From Clostridia bacterium (GTDB taxonomy: Bacteria > Bacillota > Clostridia > Christensenellales > CAG-138), in contig JAFRRO010000049.1 in NCBI GenBank assembly GCA_017428025.1, positions 62,001-126,000 on the forward strand: a DNA stretch of 64,000 bases. The letters run 5' to 3'. This document shows, piece after piece, positions 34,291-42,888 of the stretch. The notes beneath the pieces are model-generated. The model worked only from the letters and a program-made list of their open reading frames with translations, had not been told where the DNA came from and searched no databases. The translations under genes and the position numbers were made by a program. Position 1 is the stretch's first letter, and every line of letters starts with the position of its first letter.

Positions 34291-35598
34291 ATGAGAGTAT
34301 GCGCTATGGGACAACCGATCACGTTTGTGGAGCACGGTTCGCCTGCCGAACGCAAGGGCGTTCGCACGGGCGACGTCCTGTATCGCATCAACGACATTCC
34401 GGTTCTCGATCTCATCGATTACGAGAAGCTGACGGCGGAGCGCGTGCTGAAGCTGTCCTTGGAACGCGAGCGTCAGCCGTTTGAAGTCTTTCTTCGAAAG
34501 GACGAATACGAGCCGCTCGGGCTTTGTTTCGAAACGACGCTGATGAGCCGGATGCAGACCTGCAAAAATCACTGCCTGTTCTGCTTTATCGACCAGATGC
34601 CGAAAGGCGTCCGGAGCAGTCTGAACGTCAAAGACGACGACTGGCGCATGTCGTTCATTATGGGCAACTATGTGACGCTGACGAATGTTGACGACGCCGA
34701 GTTTTCGCGTATCATCGAACGCCGCGTCAGTCCGATCTACGTTTCGGTGCATGCGACCGATCCGGCGATCCGCACGAAGATCATGCGCAATCCCAGCGCG
34801 GGCCGCATCATGGAACGGCTGTCAGCGCTCAAAGAAGCGGGCTTGCACTTTCATACACAGATCGTGCTGTGCCGGAATCTGAACGACGGAGCGATTCTTG
34901 AACAGACACTGTCAGACCTTTGCTCGCTCGCACCGGCTTGCGCATCGATTGCGATCGTTCCGGTCGGCGTAACGAAGTTCCGAGAGGGCTTGTATCCGCT
35001 TGAAACGTTCGACAGCAAGCAGAGCGAAGCCGTCATTCGGCAGGTCGAACCGTGGCAAGCGAAATGCCTTTCCGAGTTCGGCACGCGGCTCGTGTTTCTG
35101 TCGGATGAATGGTACTTGAACGCGAATCTGCCTCTGCCGGAGGCGGAAGCGTACGAGGAATACGAGCAGATCGAAAACGGAGTCGGTCTTTTGCGGATGT
35201 TTGAAGAGGACTTCCACTATGCGCTTTCCGAACGGACGCCGCTTTCGCACGAAAAACACGTTTCGATCGCGGGCGGCACGGCAGCAAACCCGTTCTTTCG
35301 CGAGCTTTACAGGTGTCTGGAAGCATACCGGATACATGTCACAACCTATCCGATTCCGAACCGGTGGTTCGGCGGAAACGTGCATGTCGCCGGTTTGGTG
35401 ACCGGCAGAGACCTGATCGACGAGCTGCAGGACAAACCGCTGTCCGATCCGCTGCTGATTCCGCACAACATGCTGCGGGAAACGGAAAACGTCTTTCTGG
35501 ACGGCATGACACTGTCCGATGTCGAACGGGCGTTACGGGTTTCGATCCGTTCGTTCCGTGACGGAACGGAACTCATTTCTGAACTGTTTGAGGAGTAA
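34291..35598 (+). CDS. DUF512 radical-SAM protein with PDZ-like N-terminus
   Basis: A 435-residue protein. Residues about 8-60 look like a PDZ domain (GSPAERKGVRTGDVLYRIND). A radical-SAM-like cysteine cluster follows at CKNHCLFC, and the C-terminal half is the DUF512 domain with GTAANPFF and PNRWFGGNVHVAGLVTG. The family is a conserved der neighbour in Clostridia; its substrate is unknown. ATG 34291 has no Shine-Dalgarno sequence and sits exactly where transcription should begin; ATG 34306 is an alternative start. Confidence 0.85.
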   Translation: MRVCAMGQPITFVEHGSPAERKGVRTGDVLYRINDIPVLDLIDYEKLTAERVLKLSLERERQPFEVFLRKDEYEPLGLCFETTLMSRMQTCKNHCLFCFIDQMPKGVRSSLNVKDDDWRMSFIMGNYVTLTNVDDAEFSRIIERRVSPIYVSVHATDPAIRTKIMRNPSAGRIMERLSALKEAGLHFHTQIVLCRNLNDGAILEQTLSDLCSLAPACASIAIVPVGVTKFREGLYPLETFDSKQSEAVIRQVEPWQAKCLSEFGTRLVFLSDEWYLNANLPLPEAEAYEEYEQIENGVGLLRMFEEDFHYALSERTPLSHEKHVSIAGGTAANPFFRELYRCLEAYRIHVTTYPIPNRWFGGNVHVAGLVTGRDLIDELQDKPLSDPLLIPHNMLRETENVFLDGMTLSDVERALRVSIRSFRDGTELISELFEE

Positions 35599-35601
35599 AC
35601 T

Positions 35602-36924
35602 ATGGCAAAACCTTTGGTGGCGATCGTCGGAAGACCGAACGTCGGAAAATCCACATTGTTCAACCGCCTGATCGGCAAGCGCGTCTCGATCGTAGAAGAC
35701 ACGCCCGGCGTCACGCGCGATCGCATCTACGGCGACGCGGAATGGCTTGACAAGCAATTCACGCTGATCGATACCGGCGGCATCGAACCGGCAAGCGAGG
35801 ACAAGATCGCGGTGCAGATGCGCCGTCAGGCGGAGCTTGCGATCGAGACGGCGGACGTCATTCTGTTTCTCGTCGACGGCAGAGAGGGCATGACCGCCGC
35901 GGATCAGGAGGTTGCCGCAATGCTGCGCCGCTGCAACAAACCGGTTGTGCTCGCGGTCAACAAGCTTGATGCGCCGAAGTATCACGAAGCGATCTACGAG
36001 TTTTATGAGCTTGGTCTCGGCGAGCCGTATATCGTGTCGGCAGGACAGGGGATCGGTCTCGGCGATCTGCTTGACGCGATCTGCGCGGACTTCCCGAACG
36101 TCGGCGAAGACGAGCAGGAAACCTGTATCCAGATTGCAATCGTCGGCAAACCGAATGTCGGCAAATCCAGTCTGACAAACGCGCTGCTCGGCGAAGAACG
36201 CGTGATCGTTTCGGACGTTCCGGGCACGACACGCGACGCGATCGACACACCGTTTACAAAGAACGACCGGAACTACATCCTGATCGATACCGCGGGCATC
36301 CGCAGAAAACGCGCGATCGAGGATGAGAGCATCGAGCGGTACAGCGTCATCCGTTCGCTTGCCGCCGTGCGCAGAGCGGACGTGGTGCTGTTTGTCTGCG
36401 ACGCCGAACAGGGCTTGTCCGAACAGGACGTCAAGATTGCGGGATTTGTGCACGAGGAGGGCAAGCCGTCTGTTGTGATCGTGAACAAGTGGGACCTTAT
36501 CGAAAAGGATACCCATACGATGGACAAGTTCAAGAAGGATATGGAGGTCGATCTCGCCTTCATGAGCTATGTCCCGTTCCTGTTCATCAGCGCCAAGAGC
36601 GGACAGCGCGTGAACCGCGTGCTCGAACTCGTGGAGGAGGTCTATGCGCAGAGTACGCGCCGTATCTCCACCGGTACGCTCAACGACGTGGTCAATGAGG
36701 CGGTGTCGATGAGCGAGCCGCCGACGCAGAACGGCAGACGGCTGAAGATCTACTATGCTACGCAGGTCTCCGTTCAGCCGCCTACGTTTGTGATCTTCGT
36801 CAATGACTCGACACTGGTACACTTCTCGTACGAGAGGTATCTCGACAACTATTTCAGAAAGACCTTCGGCTTTACGGGCACGCCGATTCGCATCCTGTTC
36901 CGGACGCGTACACGGGAGGAGTAA
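35602..36924 (+). CDS. der: Ribosome biogenesis GTPase Der (EngA)
   Basis: A 440-residue double GTPase that assists late 50S assembly. Two G domains are evident: GRPNVGKST with DTGG at the N-terminus and GKPNVGKSS with DTAG around residue 185-230, each with an NKxD motif (NKLD, NKWD). A C-terminal KH-like domain completes the standard layout. GAGGAG lies just before the ATG, 3 bases after the DUF512 stop, so it probably rides on that leaderless transcript. plsY follows 8 bases later. Confidence 0.97.
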   Translation: MAKPLVAIVGRPNVGKSTLFNRLIGKRVSIVEDTPGVTRDRIYGDAEWLDKQFTLIDTGGIEPASEDKIAVQMRRQAELAIETADVILFLVDGREGMTAADQEVAAMLRRCNKPVVLAVNKLDAPKYHEAIYEFYELGLGEPYIVSAGQGIGLGDLLDAICADFPNVGEDEQETCIQIAIVGKPNVGKSSLTNALLGEERVIVSDVPGTTRDAIDTPFTKNDRNYILIDTAGIRRKRAIEDESIERYSVIRSLAAVRRADVVLFVCDAEQGLSEQDVKIAGFVHEEGKPSVVIVNKWDLIEKDTHTMDKFKKDMEVDLAFMSYVPFLFISAKSGQRVNRVLELVEEVYAQSTRRISTGTLNDVVNEAVSMSEPPTQNGRRLKIYYATQVSVQPPTFVIFVNDSTLVHFSYERYLDNYFRKTFGFTGTPIRILFRTRTREE

Positions 36925-36932
36925 CGATTCAG

Positions 36933-37598
36933 ATGATCGGTGACTGGAACGGTTACGCCATCATCGCCGTCGCACTTGTCGGCTATTTTCTCGGAAACGT
37001 ACAGACCGCGCTGATTGTCAGCCGTCTGCGGTTCCGCGATGATGTGCGCCTCTACGGAAGCGGCAACGCCGGAACGACGAACATGATCCGCGTCTACGGA
37101 AAGTACTACGGTCTGATCACCTTCATCGGAGACGCGGGGAAGTGCGTCGCCGCATTCTTCATCGGCAGATTGATCGCAAAGCTCATGGGACTCAATGCGG
37201 CGGACGAAACGGTGTCCATTCTGTTAGGCGGCTATATCTCGACCGCAGCAGTCGTTCTTGGGCATTGCTATCCGGTGCTGTATCAGTTCCGCGGCGGCAA
37301 AGGCGCGGCTTCGGCGTTCGCCATGATGTGGTGCATCTCGTGGCAGACGGCGCTGATTTCCACCGTGCTTGCGGTTGTGATCTTTTTGCTTTGGAAGCGC
37401 GTTTCGCTCGTTTCGATCCTGACATCGATCATCTATCTGATCAGCACCTATATCGCCTGGCTCACGGGCTTTGTCGACGTCTATCAGCTGTTCTTTGTGC
37501 TGCCTGTCGTTGCGCTGCTGCTTTTCCGGCACAAAGACAACATCAAACGTCTGCTTCGGGGCGAAGAAAAAGCGATCACCCCGAAGGACAATCATTGA
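36933..37598 (+). CDS. plsY: Glycerol-3-phosphate acyltransferase PlsY
   Basis: A 221-residue membrane enzyme that transfers acyl groups from acyl-phosphate to glycerol 3-phosphate, the first step of phospholipid synthesis. The family motifs are present: GSGNAGTTNMIRVYG after the first helix, and RGGKGAAS. About five membrane helices are visible. It follows der by 8 bases. Its stop codon overlaps the end of convergent sigF, and its likely terminator lies inside sigF. Confidence 0.94.
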   Translation: MIGDWNGYAIIAVALVGYFLGNVQTALIVSRLRFRDDVRLYGSGNAGTTNMIRVYGKYYGLITFIGDAGKCVAAFFIGRLIAKLMGLNAADETVSILLGGYISTAAVVLGHCYPVLYQFRGGKGAASAFAMMWCISWQTALISTVLAVVIFLLWKRVSLVSILTSIIYLISTYIAWLTGFVDVYQLFFVLPVVALLLFRHKDNIKRLLRGEEKAITPKDNH

Positions 37599-38299
37599 TC
37601 CTGCATCCTGTCACGCAGCGCGGACAGGATCTTTTTTTCCATTCTCGAAATCTGCACCTGCGAAACGCCGAGAATCTTGCCGACTTCCGCCTGCGTCTTT
37701 TCCTCCCGGTAACGCAGTCTGATCAGCAGCTGTTCACGCTGTGACAAATGCCTGATCGCAGCGTCAAGCGAAAGCTTTTGCACGCACGTATCTTCCTGCG
37801 TGTCGGTGCCGACGCGCTCAAATCGGCTCTCTCCGTCCTCCGAAAGCGGCTCGTCCAGCGAAGCGACGGCCGTTGCGCTCGCGGCAGCAACGGCAAGATC
37901 CTCAGGCGTGACGTTGAGCCGATCCGCAAGAGCGTCGATGCAAAGCTCCGGTTCCTCCTGAAGCGCGGCGGAAACCGCGGCGGCCAGCTGCTTTGCGCTC
38001 CTTGAGAACTTGATCATACCGTCGTCGCGCAAAAAACGTTTGATTTCGCCCGCAATCAGCGGAACTGCATAGGTGGAGAAACAGACGTTCAGGCTGACAT
38101 CGAAGCGCCTGATCGCTTTCAGCAATCCGATCGAACCGAGCTGTCTGAGGTCGTCCATTTCCACACCGCGGTTCAGAAAACGCTTTGCGATCGCAGTTAC
38201 AAGCGGCAGATTGTCCGTAACAAGCCTTTGCTCGGCAACGGCGTCGCCGCGCTGTGCCGCAAGAACGTCGGATGCAAAGTCAAGACGATCAGGTTCCAT
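37592..38299 (-). CDS. sigF: Sporulation sigma factor SigF
   Basis: A 235-residue sigma-70 family factor that directs the first forespore-specific transcription. Region 2 (NLPLVTAIAKRFLNRG...DDLRQLGSIGLLKAIRRFD), region 3 and region 4 (TQAEVGKILGVSQVQISRMEKKIL) are evident. Identity as SigF rather than SigG rests on position directly after spoIIAA-spoIIAB, where it overlaps spoIIAB by 11 bases. Its activity is expected to be held by SpoIIAB until SpoIIAA is dephosphorylated; SpoIIE is not in the window. Confidence 0.95.
   Translation of the reverse strand: MEPDRLDFASDVLAAQRGDAVAEQRLVTDNLPLVTAIAKRFLNRGVEMDDLRQLGSIGLLKAIRRFDVSLNVCFSTYAVPLIAGEIKRFLRDDGMIKFSRSAKQLAAAVSAALQEEPELCIDALADRLNVTPEDLAVAAASATAVASLDEPLSEDGESRFERVGTDTQEDTCVQKLSLDAAIRHLSQREQLLIRLRYREEKTQAEVGKILGVSQVQISRMEKKILSALRDRMQDQ
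37605..37638 (+). terminator. Terminator of plsY inside the 3' end of sigF
   Basis: Plus-strand stem atcctgtc (37605-37612) / gacaggat (37623-37630) with a 10-base loop, followed by CTTTTTTT. It lies within sigF coding sequence on the other strand. Confidence 0.75.
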
Positions 38300-38717
38300 G
38301 CCGGATGCGCTTCTGCATCGTGATCGTCGTGCCCTTATGCGGTTCGGAGACGATCGAAACCGTGTCCATGAATGCTTCCATGACGGAGAACCCCATACCG
38401 GATCGTTCCAGTTCGGGTTTGGAAGTATAGAACGGCTTTCGAGCAAGCTCGATGTCGTCGATTCCGCATCCGTCGTCGCGTACCGTGACGGTCAGCAGGT
38501 CGTTGTCGATCGTCATCTGCATGCAGACGAGACGATCGTCCCTTTGTTCATACCCGTGAATGATGGCGTTTGTCACGGCCTCCGACACGGCGGTGCGGAT
38601 ATCGGACAGCGCTTCGATACTCGGATTCATCTGCGACGCAAAGGCGGACGCGACGGCACGGGCAAACCCTTCGTTGCCGGACAGCGATAAAAACCGGATT
38701 TCCATTTCGTTATACAT
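38289..38717 (-). CDS. spoIIAB: Anti-sigma F factor SpoIIAB
   Basis: A 142-residue GHKL-fold serine kinase. It binds SigF, and it also phosphorylates SpoIIAA to keep SigF inactive. The ATP-binding boxes are clear: SEAVTNAIIHGY (N box), DDGCGI and GMGFSVMEAFMD. GGAGG lies 7 bases before ATG 38717. It sits between spoIIAA and sigF in the canonical order. Confidence 0.97.
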   Translation of the reverse strand: MYNEMEIRFLSLSGNEGFARAVASAFASQMNPSIEALSDIRTAVSEAVTNAIIHGYEQRDDRLVCMQMTIDNDLLTVTVRDDGCGIDDIELARKPFYTSKPELERSGMGFSVMEAFMDTVSIVSEPHKGTTITMQKRIRHGT

Positions 38718-38726
38718 ACGCGCCTC

Positions 38727-39032
38727 CTACTGCCGTTCTACGATCGCATACAAGCCGGACATCTGAAAGATCCGGTCGACGGACGCATTCATGCCTTTCA
38801 CGACAAGCTTGCCTCCCCGCATCGACAGCTTGCGGAATCTGCCGAGGATCACGCCGAGTCCTGCGCTGTCCATAAAGCTCATGCCGGAGAGATCGAGAAT
38901 CAGCTCCCGCACCGTGATATCGCGAAGCAGCGTATCGAGCATGATCCGCGTCTGCTCCGCACTGTGATGATCCAATTCGCCTGCAAGCTGCACGAACAGC
39001 CGCTGACCGCGCTTTTGCGCATTCAATTCCAT
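38727..39032 (-). CDS. spoIIAA: Anti-anti-sigma F factor SpoIIAA
   Basis: A 101-residue STAS-domain protein. When unphosphorylated it captures SpoIIAB and frees SigF. The phospho-acceptor serine lies in the conserved MDSAGLG motif. The start chosen is ATG 39032, 7 bases after GGAGG; ATG 39038 is only one base from that site. Upstream, GGCGAATAT (about 39062-39070 on the minus strand) resembles the -10 region of sigma-H promoters that drive spoIIA in Bacillus; the -35 match is weak. Confidence 0.95.
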   Translation of the reverse strand: MELNAQKRGQRLFVQLAGELDHHSAEQTRIMLDTLLRDITVRELILDLSGMSFMDSAGLGVILGRFRKLSMRGGKLVVKGMNASVDRIFQMSGLYAIVERQ

Positions 39033-39147
39033 AGACATACCTCCGATTTGGGTTCCTATACATATTCGCCGTATCCGCTTTGCGTTCTTCTGCAAAAGCG
39101 GACAAGCTTTCTTGATTACGCTCGTCTTTTGTCGAATACCTTACAGC

Positions 39148-40119
39148 ATGAAAATCTATAAAACCGTTCTGTGCGTCATCCTTGTTCTGTTTCTGCTGTT
39201 TACGCCGAAGTATTTGGTCTCCGGTGCAAAGCAGCAGTTTGTCGATACGCGGTTTGTCCGCGATACGAACCGGTACCGCGGTATCGTTACGATGTATCAT
39301 ATCGTGCGTCATCGACCGTATCTCGGAAGTCTCACAAGCTGGCTGCAAAAGCGGGCGGACGAATACGAAAAGAAGCATCGCGGATCGAGCATCGCCGTGG
39401 AGGGAATGAGCGAGGAAACATTCGCGGAACGAATGACGCATGGCAGACGCGCGGATGCGTACTCGTTCTTCTCGGGTTCTTTGTATCCCGATCTTTTGAA
39501 AAGCGTTGAAACGGAAACGTGCGATCTCAGAGAAGGGCTGTTTTGTACGGACCGATGCGTTCCGTACTGCTATACGGGGTATGTCAAGCTCGAGCGGAAT
39601 CCCACCGATTCCGCGCAAAAGACATATTATGCAAACGACGTTCTTGCGGCATACCTCGGCGGGGCAGCGGACACCGCGGAAGAACGAAAAGCGGATACGC
39701 TGTACCTTGATCTGCGTCGCGCGGGCGATCTGATGCGGTATCAGGACGGATTTGCGTCTGCGCAGCTTGACGCAATCGACAACTTCACCGACGCGGTTTG
39801 CTGGATCGGAATCGATCGCGATACGGACGCGCAGAAAACGGAGGTTCTTCGGTCGTTCATTCAATGGCTGCTTTCCGAATCCGCGCAGGAAAAGCTCTCC
39901 GCGCTCGGCTTGTTTTCTGTGCGAAGAGACGTTCGGAATACCGCGCCGGAAGCGATCCTGAAATCGGTTTGCAAGGCGTATCAGACGATCCGAACGGTCG
40001 ATCCGTTCCTGTGGTACGAGCAGTACGATGCCTTGGCGAAGGACGCCCGAAATGCAAGGAACGGGGACGCGGAAGCGCTTGCGCGGTTTCAAAAACGTTT
40101 CGAGGAATTGCGCAGATAG
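39148..40119 (+). CDS. Orphan extracellular solute-binding-like protein
   Basis: A 323-residue protein with an N-terminal membrane helix or uncleaved signal (about 3-25) and no lipobox. The pattern resembles family 1 sugar-binding proteins of ABC importers: WLQKRADEYEKKHRGSSIAVEGM near the start and FIQWLLSESAQEKLSALGLFSVRRDV near the end. No permease or ATPase gene is adjacent. It is divergent from spoIIA, and its location next to sporulation genes may be coincidental. The start is uncertain: ATG 39148 lacks a Shine-Dalgarno sequence, and a TTG at 39112 is in frame. Confidence 0.65.
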   Translation: MKIYKTVLCVILVLFLLFTPKYLVSGAKQQFVDTRFVRDTNRYRGIVTMYHIVRHRPYLGSLTSWLQKRADEYEKKHRGSSIAVEGMSEETFAERMTHGRRADAYSFFSGSLYPDLLKSVETETCDLREGLFCTDRCVPYCYTGYVKLERNPTDSAQKTYYANDVLAAYLGGAADTAEERKADTLYLDLRRAGDLMRYQDGFASAQLDAIDNFTDAVCWIGIDRDTDAQKTEVLRSFIQWLLSESAQEKLSALGLFSVRRDVRNTAPEAILKSVCKAYQTIRTVDPFLWYEQYDALAKDARNARNGDAEALARFQKRFEELRR

Positions 40120-40122
40120 GTG

Positions 40123-40151
40123 TTGTATCGCGGAAGATTATTTGATATACT
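40123..40151 (+). promoter_or_regulatory. Promoter giving a predicted leaderless murB mRNA
   Basis: TTGTAT (40123-40128), 17-base spacer, TATACT (40146-40151), then exactly 6 bases to ATG 40158. Confidence 0.7.
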
Positions 40152-40157
40152 TAATAC

Positions 40158-41078
40158 ATGGTATGGAGTTTTGCACGCATCCGGAATGAATTGATTGCGC
40201 TCGGCGCCGTCGAACACGTTTCGCTGTCCGAACTGACGAGTTTTCACGTCGGCGGCGACGCGGCTTTGATGCTGCGCCCGCAATCCTACGATGCGCTCAA
40301 ATGTGCGATCGACCTGTGCAGACAAGCCGGTTTTCCGTTTGTTTTGCTCGGCAGAGGCACGAACATCCTTGCAAGCGACGACGGATACGACGGACTTGTG
40401 ATTCGATTCGATACGCCGCTGCATCCGCCGATCTATTTCGGAACGCACGTCACGGTCTGCTGCGGAATGTCCCTGATGCAGCTTGCGCGGGAAACGGTTG
40501 CGAACGGCCTGTCCGGATTCGAGCGGCTTGCCGGGATTCCGGGTTCTGTCGGCGGCGCGTGCGCCATGAACGCAGGCGCATACGGCGGCGAGATCAAACA
40601 GATTCTGAGACACATTCGCGTCTATCGAGACGGCGTCGATGCATGGGTTGACGTCAACGACAGCGATCTTTCATATCGCAAAAGCGCTTTCTCTTTTCCG
40701 GAATGTATCGCGCTGGAAGCCGAGTTTGCGCTTTCACCGGACGACGGAACTGCTGTATCGGTGATGGAAGACTGTATGCGAAAGCGCAGAGAGAAACAGC
40801 CTCTGACCGTTCCTTCCGCGGGGAGCACGTTCAAGCGGCCGGCAGGACACTTTGCAGGCGCACTGATCGAACAATGCGGATTGAAAGGCTATGCGATCGG
40901 CGACGCGCAGGTTTCGCCGAAGCATGCCGGGTTTATCGTCAATAACGGTCATGCAACGGAACACGAGATCTCTCGGCTGATCCTGTATGTGCAGCAAACG
41001 GTACTGGAGCAGACCGGCGTATCTTTGGAGTGTGAAATCAAGCGAATCGGAAAGGAGGAACCAAAATGCAGCTGCTGA
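40158..41078 (+). CDS. murB: UDP-N-acetylenolpyruvoylglucosamine reductase MurB
   Basis: A 306-residue FAD enzyme that makes UDP-MurNAc for peptidoglycan. FAD-binding motifs LGRGTNIL and GIPGSVGGACAMNAGAYGGE are present, and S223 in the PSAGSTFKRP motif is the expected proton donor; a closing LECEI gives the second catalytic acid. It is the first gene of a string with rapZ (13-base overlap), whiA and others. No Shine-Dalgarno sequence precedes the ATG, and a promoter ends 6 bases before it, which predicts a leaderless start. Confidence 0.96.
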   Translation: MVWSFARIRNELIALGAVEHVSLSELTSFHVGGDAALMLRPQSYDALKCAIDLCRQAGFPFVLLGRGTNILASDDGYDGLVIRFDTPLHPPIYFGTHVTVCCGMSLMQLARETVANGLSGFERLAGIPGSVGGACAMNAGAYGGEIKQILRHIRVYRDGVDAWVDVNDSDLSYRKSAFSFPECIALEAEFALSPDDGTAVSVMEDCMRKRREKQPLTVPSAGSTFKRPAGHFAGALIEQCGLKGYAIGDAQVSPKHAGFIVNNGHATEHEISRLILYVQQTVLEQTGVSLECEIKRIGKEEPKCSC

Positions 41079-41959
41079 TTGTGACCGGCATGAGCGGCGC
41101 GGGAAAATCGACCGCGCTGAAATCGCTGGAAGAATACGGTTTCTTCTGCGTGGACAACCTGCCTTCTCCGATGCTTACGGAGTTCATTATGCTGTGCAAA
41201 AGCGCGAACCCGCCGATCGAGCATGCGGCGGTCACGATCGATTCGCGCGAAAGCCTTCTTTCAAGAAGTCCGGAAATGGTTCTGGAGGAGATTAAAAAGA
41301 TTGACGTCCCGTATTCGATCCTGTTCCTCGACGCGCGCGACGACGTGCTGAAACGCCGCTATAACGAAACGAGAAAGCGCCATCCGCTCGGAGAAGCGGG
41401 CGAGGCGGAATCCGGCGTGAGCGCGGAACGCAGCTATCTCTCCGCGATTCGCGACGAAGCCTTATCCTACATGGACACCAGCGATATCGCGGCTAAGGAT
41501 TTTTCGTCCTTCATCGAAAACCTGATCCCCGATTTCAACGATACGCCGATGGCGGTCGTGCTGTCGAGCTTCGGCTATAAGCGCGGCGTGCCCGTCGATG
41601 CGGATATGGTCGTCGACATGCGGTTTGTCGAGAATCCGTTCTATTACGATTCGATGCGAAATCTGTCCGGTCTCGATCCGGAAGTACAGGAATTTGTGCT
41701 TAATCAGCCGTTTGTGCAGACCTATTTTGACCGACTGGAACAGAACATTCTCGATATGCTTCCGCTGTTTGAAAAGCAGGAAAAGCATATCCTTCGCGTC
41801 TGTTTCGGATGCACAGGCGGCAGACACCGTTCCGTCGCGGCTGCGGAGGAGATGGCAAAGCGCTTACGCGCAAAGGGACAGGCTGTTCGCATCTATCATC
41901 GCGATATCGTACACGAAGCGCACGACATCGAACAACGGTTTGAAAAGAGGCAGGAATGA
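41066..41959 (+). CDS. rapZ: RNase adapter protein RapZ (YvcJ)
   Basis: A 297-residue P-loop protein. In E. coli RapZ targets the GlmZ small RNA and so tunes glucosamine-6-phosphate synthesis; in Firmicutes (YvcJ) the role is less clear. Walker A is GMSGAGKST at residues 8-16, and the conserved C-terminal GCTGGRHRSV motif is intact. AAAGGAGG precedes ATG 41066. In Bacillus yvcK (glmR) lies between this gene and whiA; here whiA follows directly in an ATGA overlap. Confidence 0.95.
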   Translation: MQLLIVTGMSGAGKSTALKSLEEYGFFCVDNLPSPMLTEFIMLCKSANPPIEHAAVTIDSRESLLSRSPEMVLEEIKKIDVPYSILFLDARDDVLKRRYNETRKRHPLGEAGEAESGVSAERSYLSAIRDEALSYMDTSDIAAKDFSSFIENLIPDFNDTPMAVVLSSFGYKRGVPVDADMVVDMRFVENPFYYDSMRNLSGLDPEVQEFVLNQPFVQTYFDRLEQNILDMLPLFEKQEKHILRVCFGCTGGRHRSVAAAEEMAKRLRAKGQAVRIYHRDIVHEAHDIEQRFEKRQE

Positions 41960-42888
41960 GCTTTTCTTCGGAATGTAAGGACGAACTGATCCGGATTCGC
42001 GTCAAAAACGAGCAGCAGCGCCTTGCACAGCTGTGCGGAATGACGCTGACCGCCGGAGGAATTCGGATCTCGAGAAACAAAGCGCTGTTTTACCGGACCG
42101 AGAGCATCAACGTCGCAAAGCACATCGCGTCGATGGCGACAAGCCTTTACGAGATTGATGCGATCGTCGAGGAAAAACAGGTTGAACACCGCAGAACGCC
42201 GTTCTACGAGGTCCTGCTTTCCGGGAAGGAAATCGAACGGCTGATGCAGGAAACCGGCGCTATGGTTCAGAGCGAAACCGGCATGCGCCTCATGACCGAT
42301 CTGCCGAAAGAACTGTTTACGGACGAAGAGATCGCACGCGCGTTTTTGCGCGGCTGCTTTCTCGGAAGCGGCAGCTGCGTCGATCCGAAGCGCGGCTATC
42401 ACCTGGAGCTGATCTTTCGATCTCAGAGCGTCGCGCAGAGCGTTTCGACGCTTTTGAAAGGGTTCTACATATCGGCAAGAACGTCGGTTCGCAGAAACGA
42501 TCGCTTTCTTGTGTATCTCAAGGAGGGCGACGACGTCAGCGGCATGCTTGCACTGATCGGCGCAAACGTGGCGGCGATGCAGCTTGAGAACGTGCGCGTC
42601 GAAAAGGATATGAGAAACTATATCAACCGCACCAGCAACTGCGAAACGGCGAACCTCGACAAGCAGGTTGTCGCGTCGATCCGACAAAGAGCGGCGATTG
42701 CGGCGATCGACCGGCATTACGGACTGCATTCTCTGCCGGCGAGCCTGCAGCAGGCGGCACAGCTCAGGATGAGCCATCCGGATGCGACGGTTCAGGAACT
42801 TGCCGATATGGCTGAAATACAAAAATCGGGCATGTATCATCGGCTGGACAGGCTGATGAAGCTTGCCGAAGGATTGGAGGACAAGTAA
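41956..42888 (+). CDS. whiA: WhiA sporulation/division regulator
   Basis: A 310-residue DNA-binding protein with an N-terminal LAGLIDADG-like fold, which lacks homing-endonuclease activity in this family, and a C-terminal helix-turn-helix (ATVQELADMAEIQKSGMYHRLDRL). It is conserved in Firmicutes and Actinobacteria, where it influences division and chromosome segregation. Its ATG overlaps the rapZ stop. The methyltransferase gene starts directly after its stop. Confidence 0.95.
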   Translation: MSFSSECKDELIRIRVKNEQQRLAQLCGMTLTAGGIRISRNKALFYRTESINVAKHIASMATSLYEIDAIVEEKQVEHRRTPFYEVLLSGKEIERLMQETGAMVQSETGMRLMTDLPKELFTDEEIARAFLRGCFLGSGSCVDPKRGYHLELIFRSQSVAQSVSTLLKGFYISARTSVRRNDRFLVYLKEGDDVSGMLALIGANVAAMQLENVRVEKDMRNYINRTSNCETANLDKQVVASIRQRAAIAAIDRHYGLHSLPASLQQAAQLRMSHPDATVQELADMAEIQKSGMYHRLDRLMKLAEGLEDK

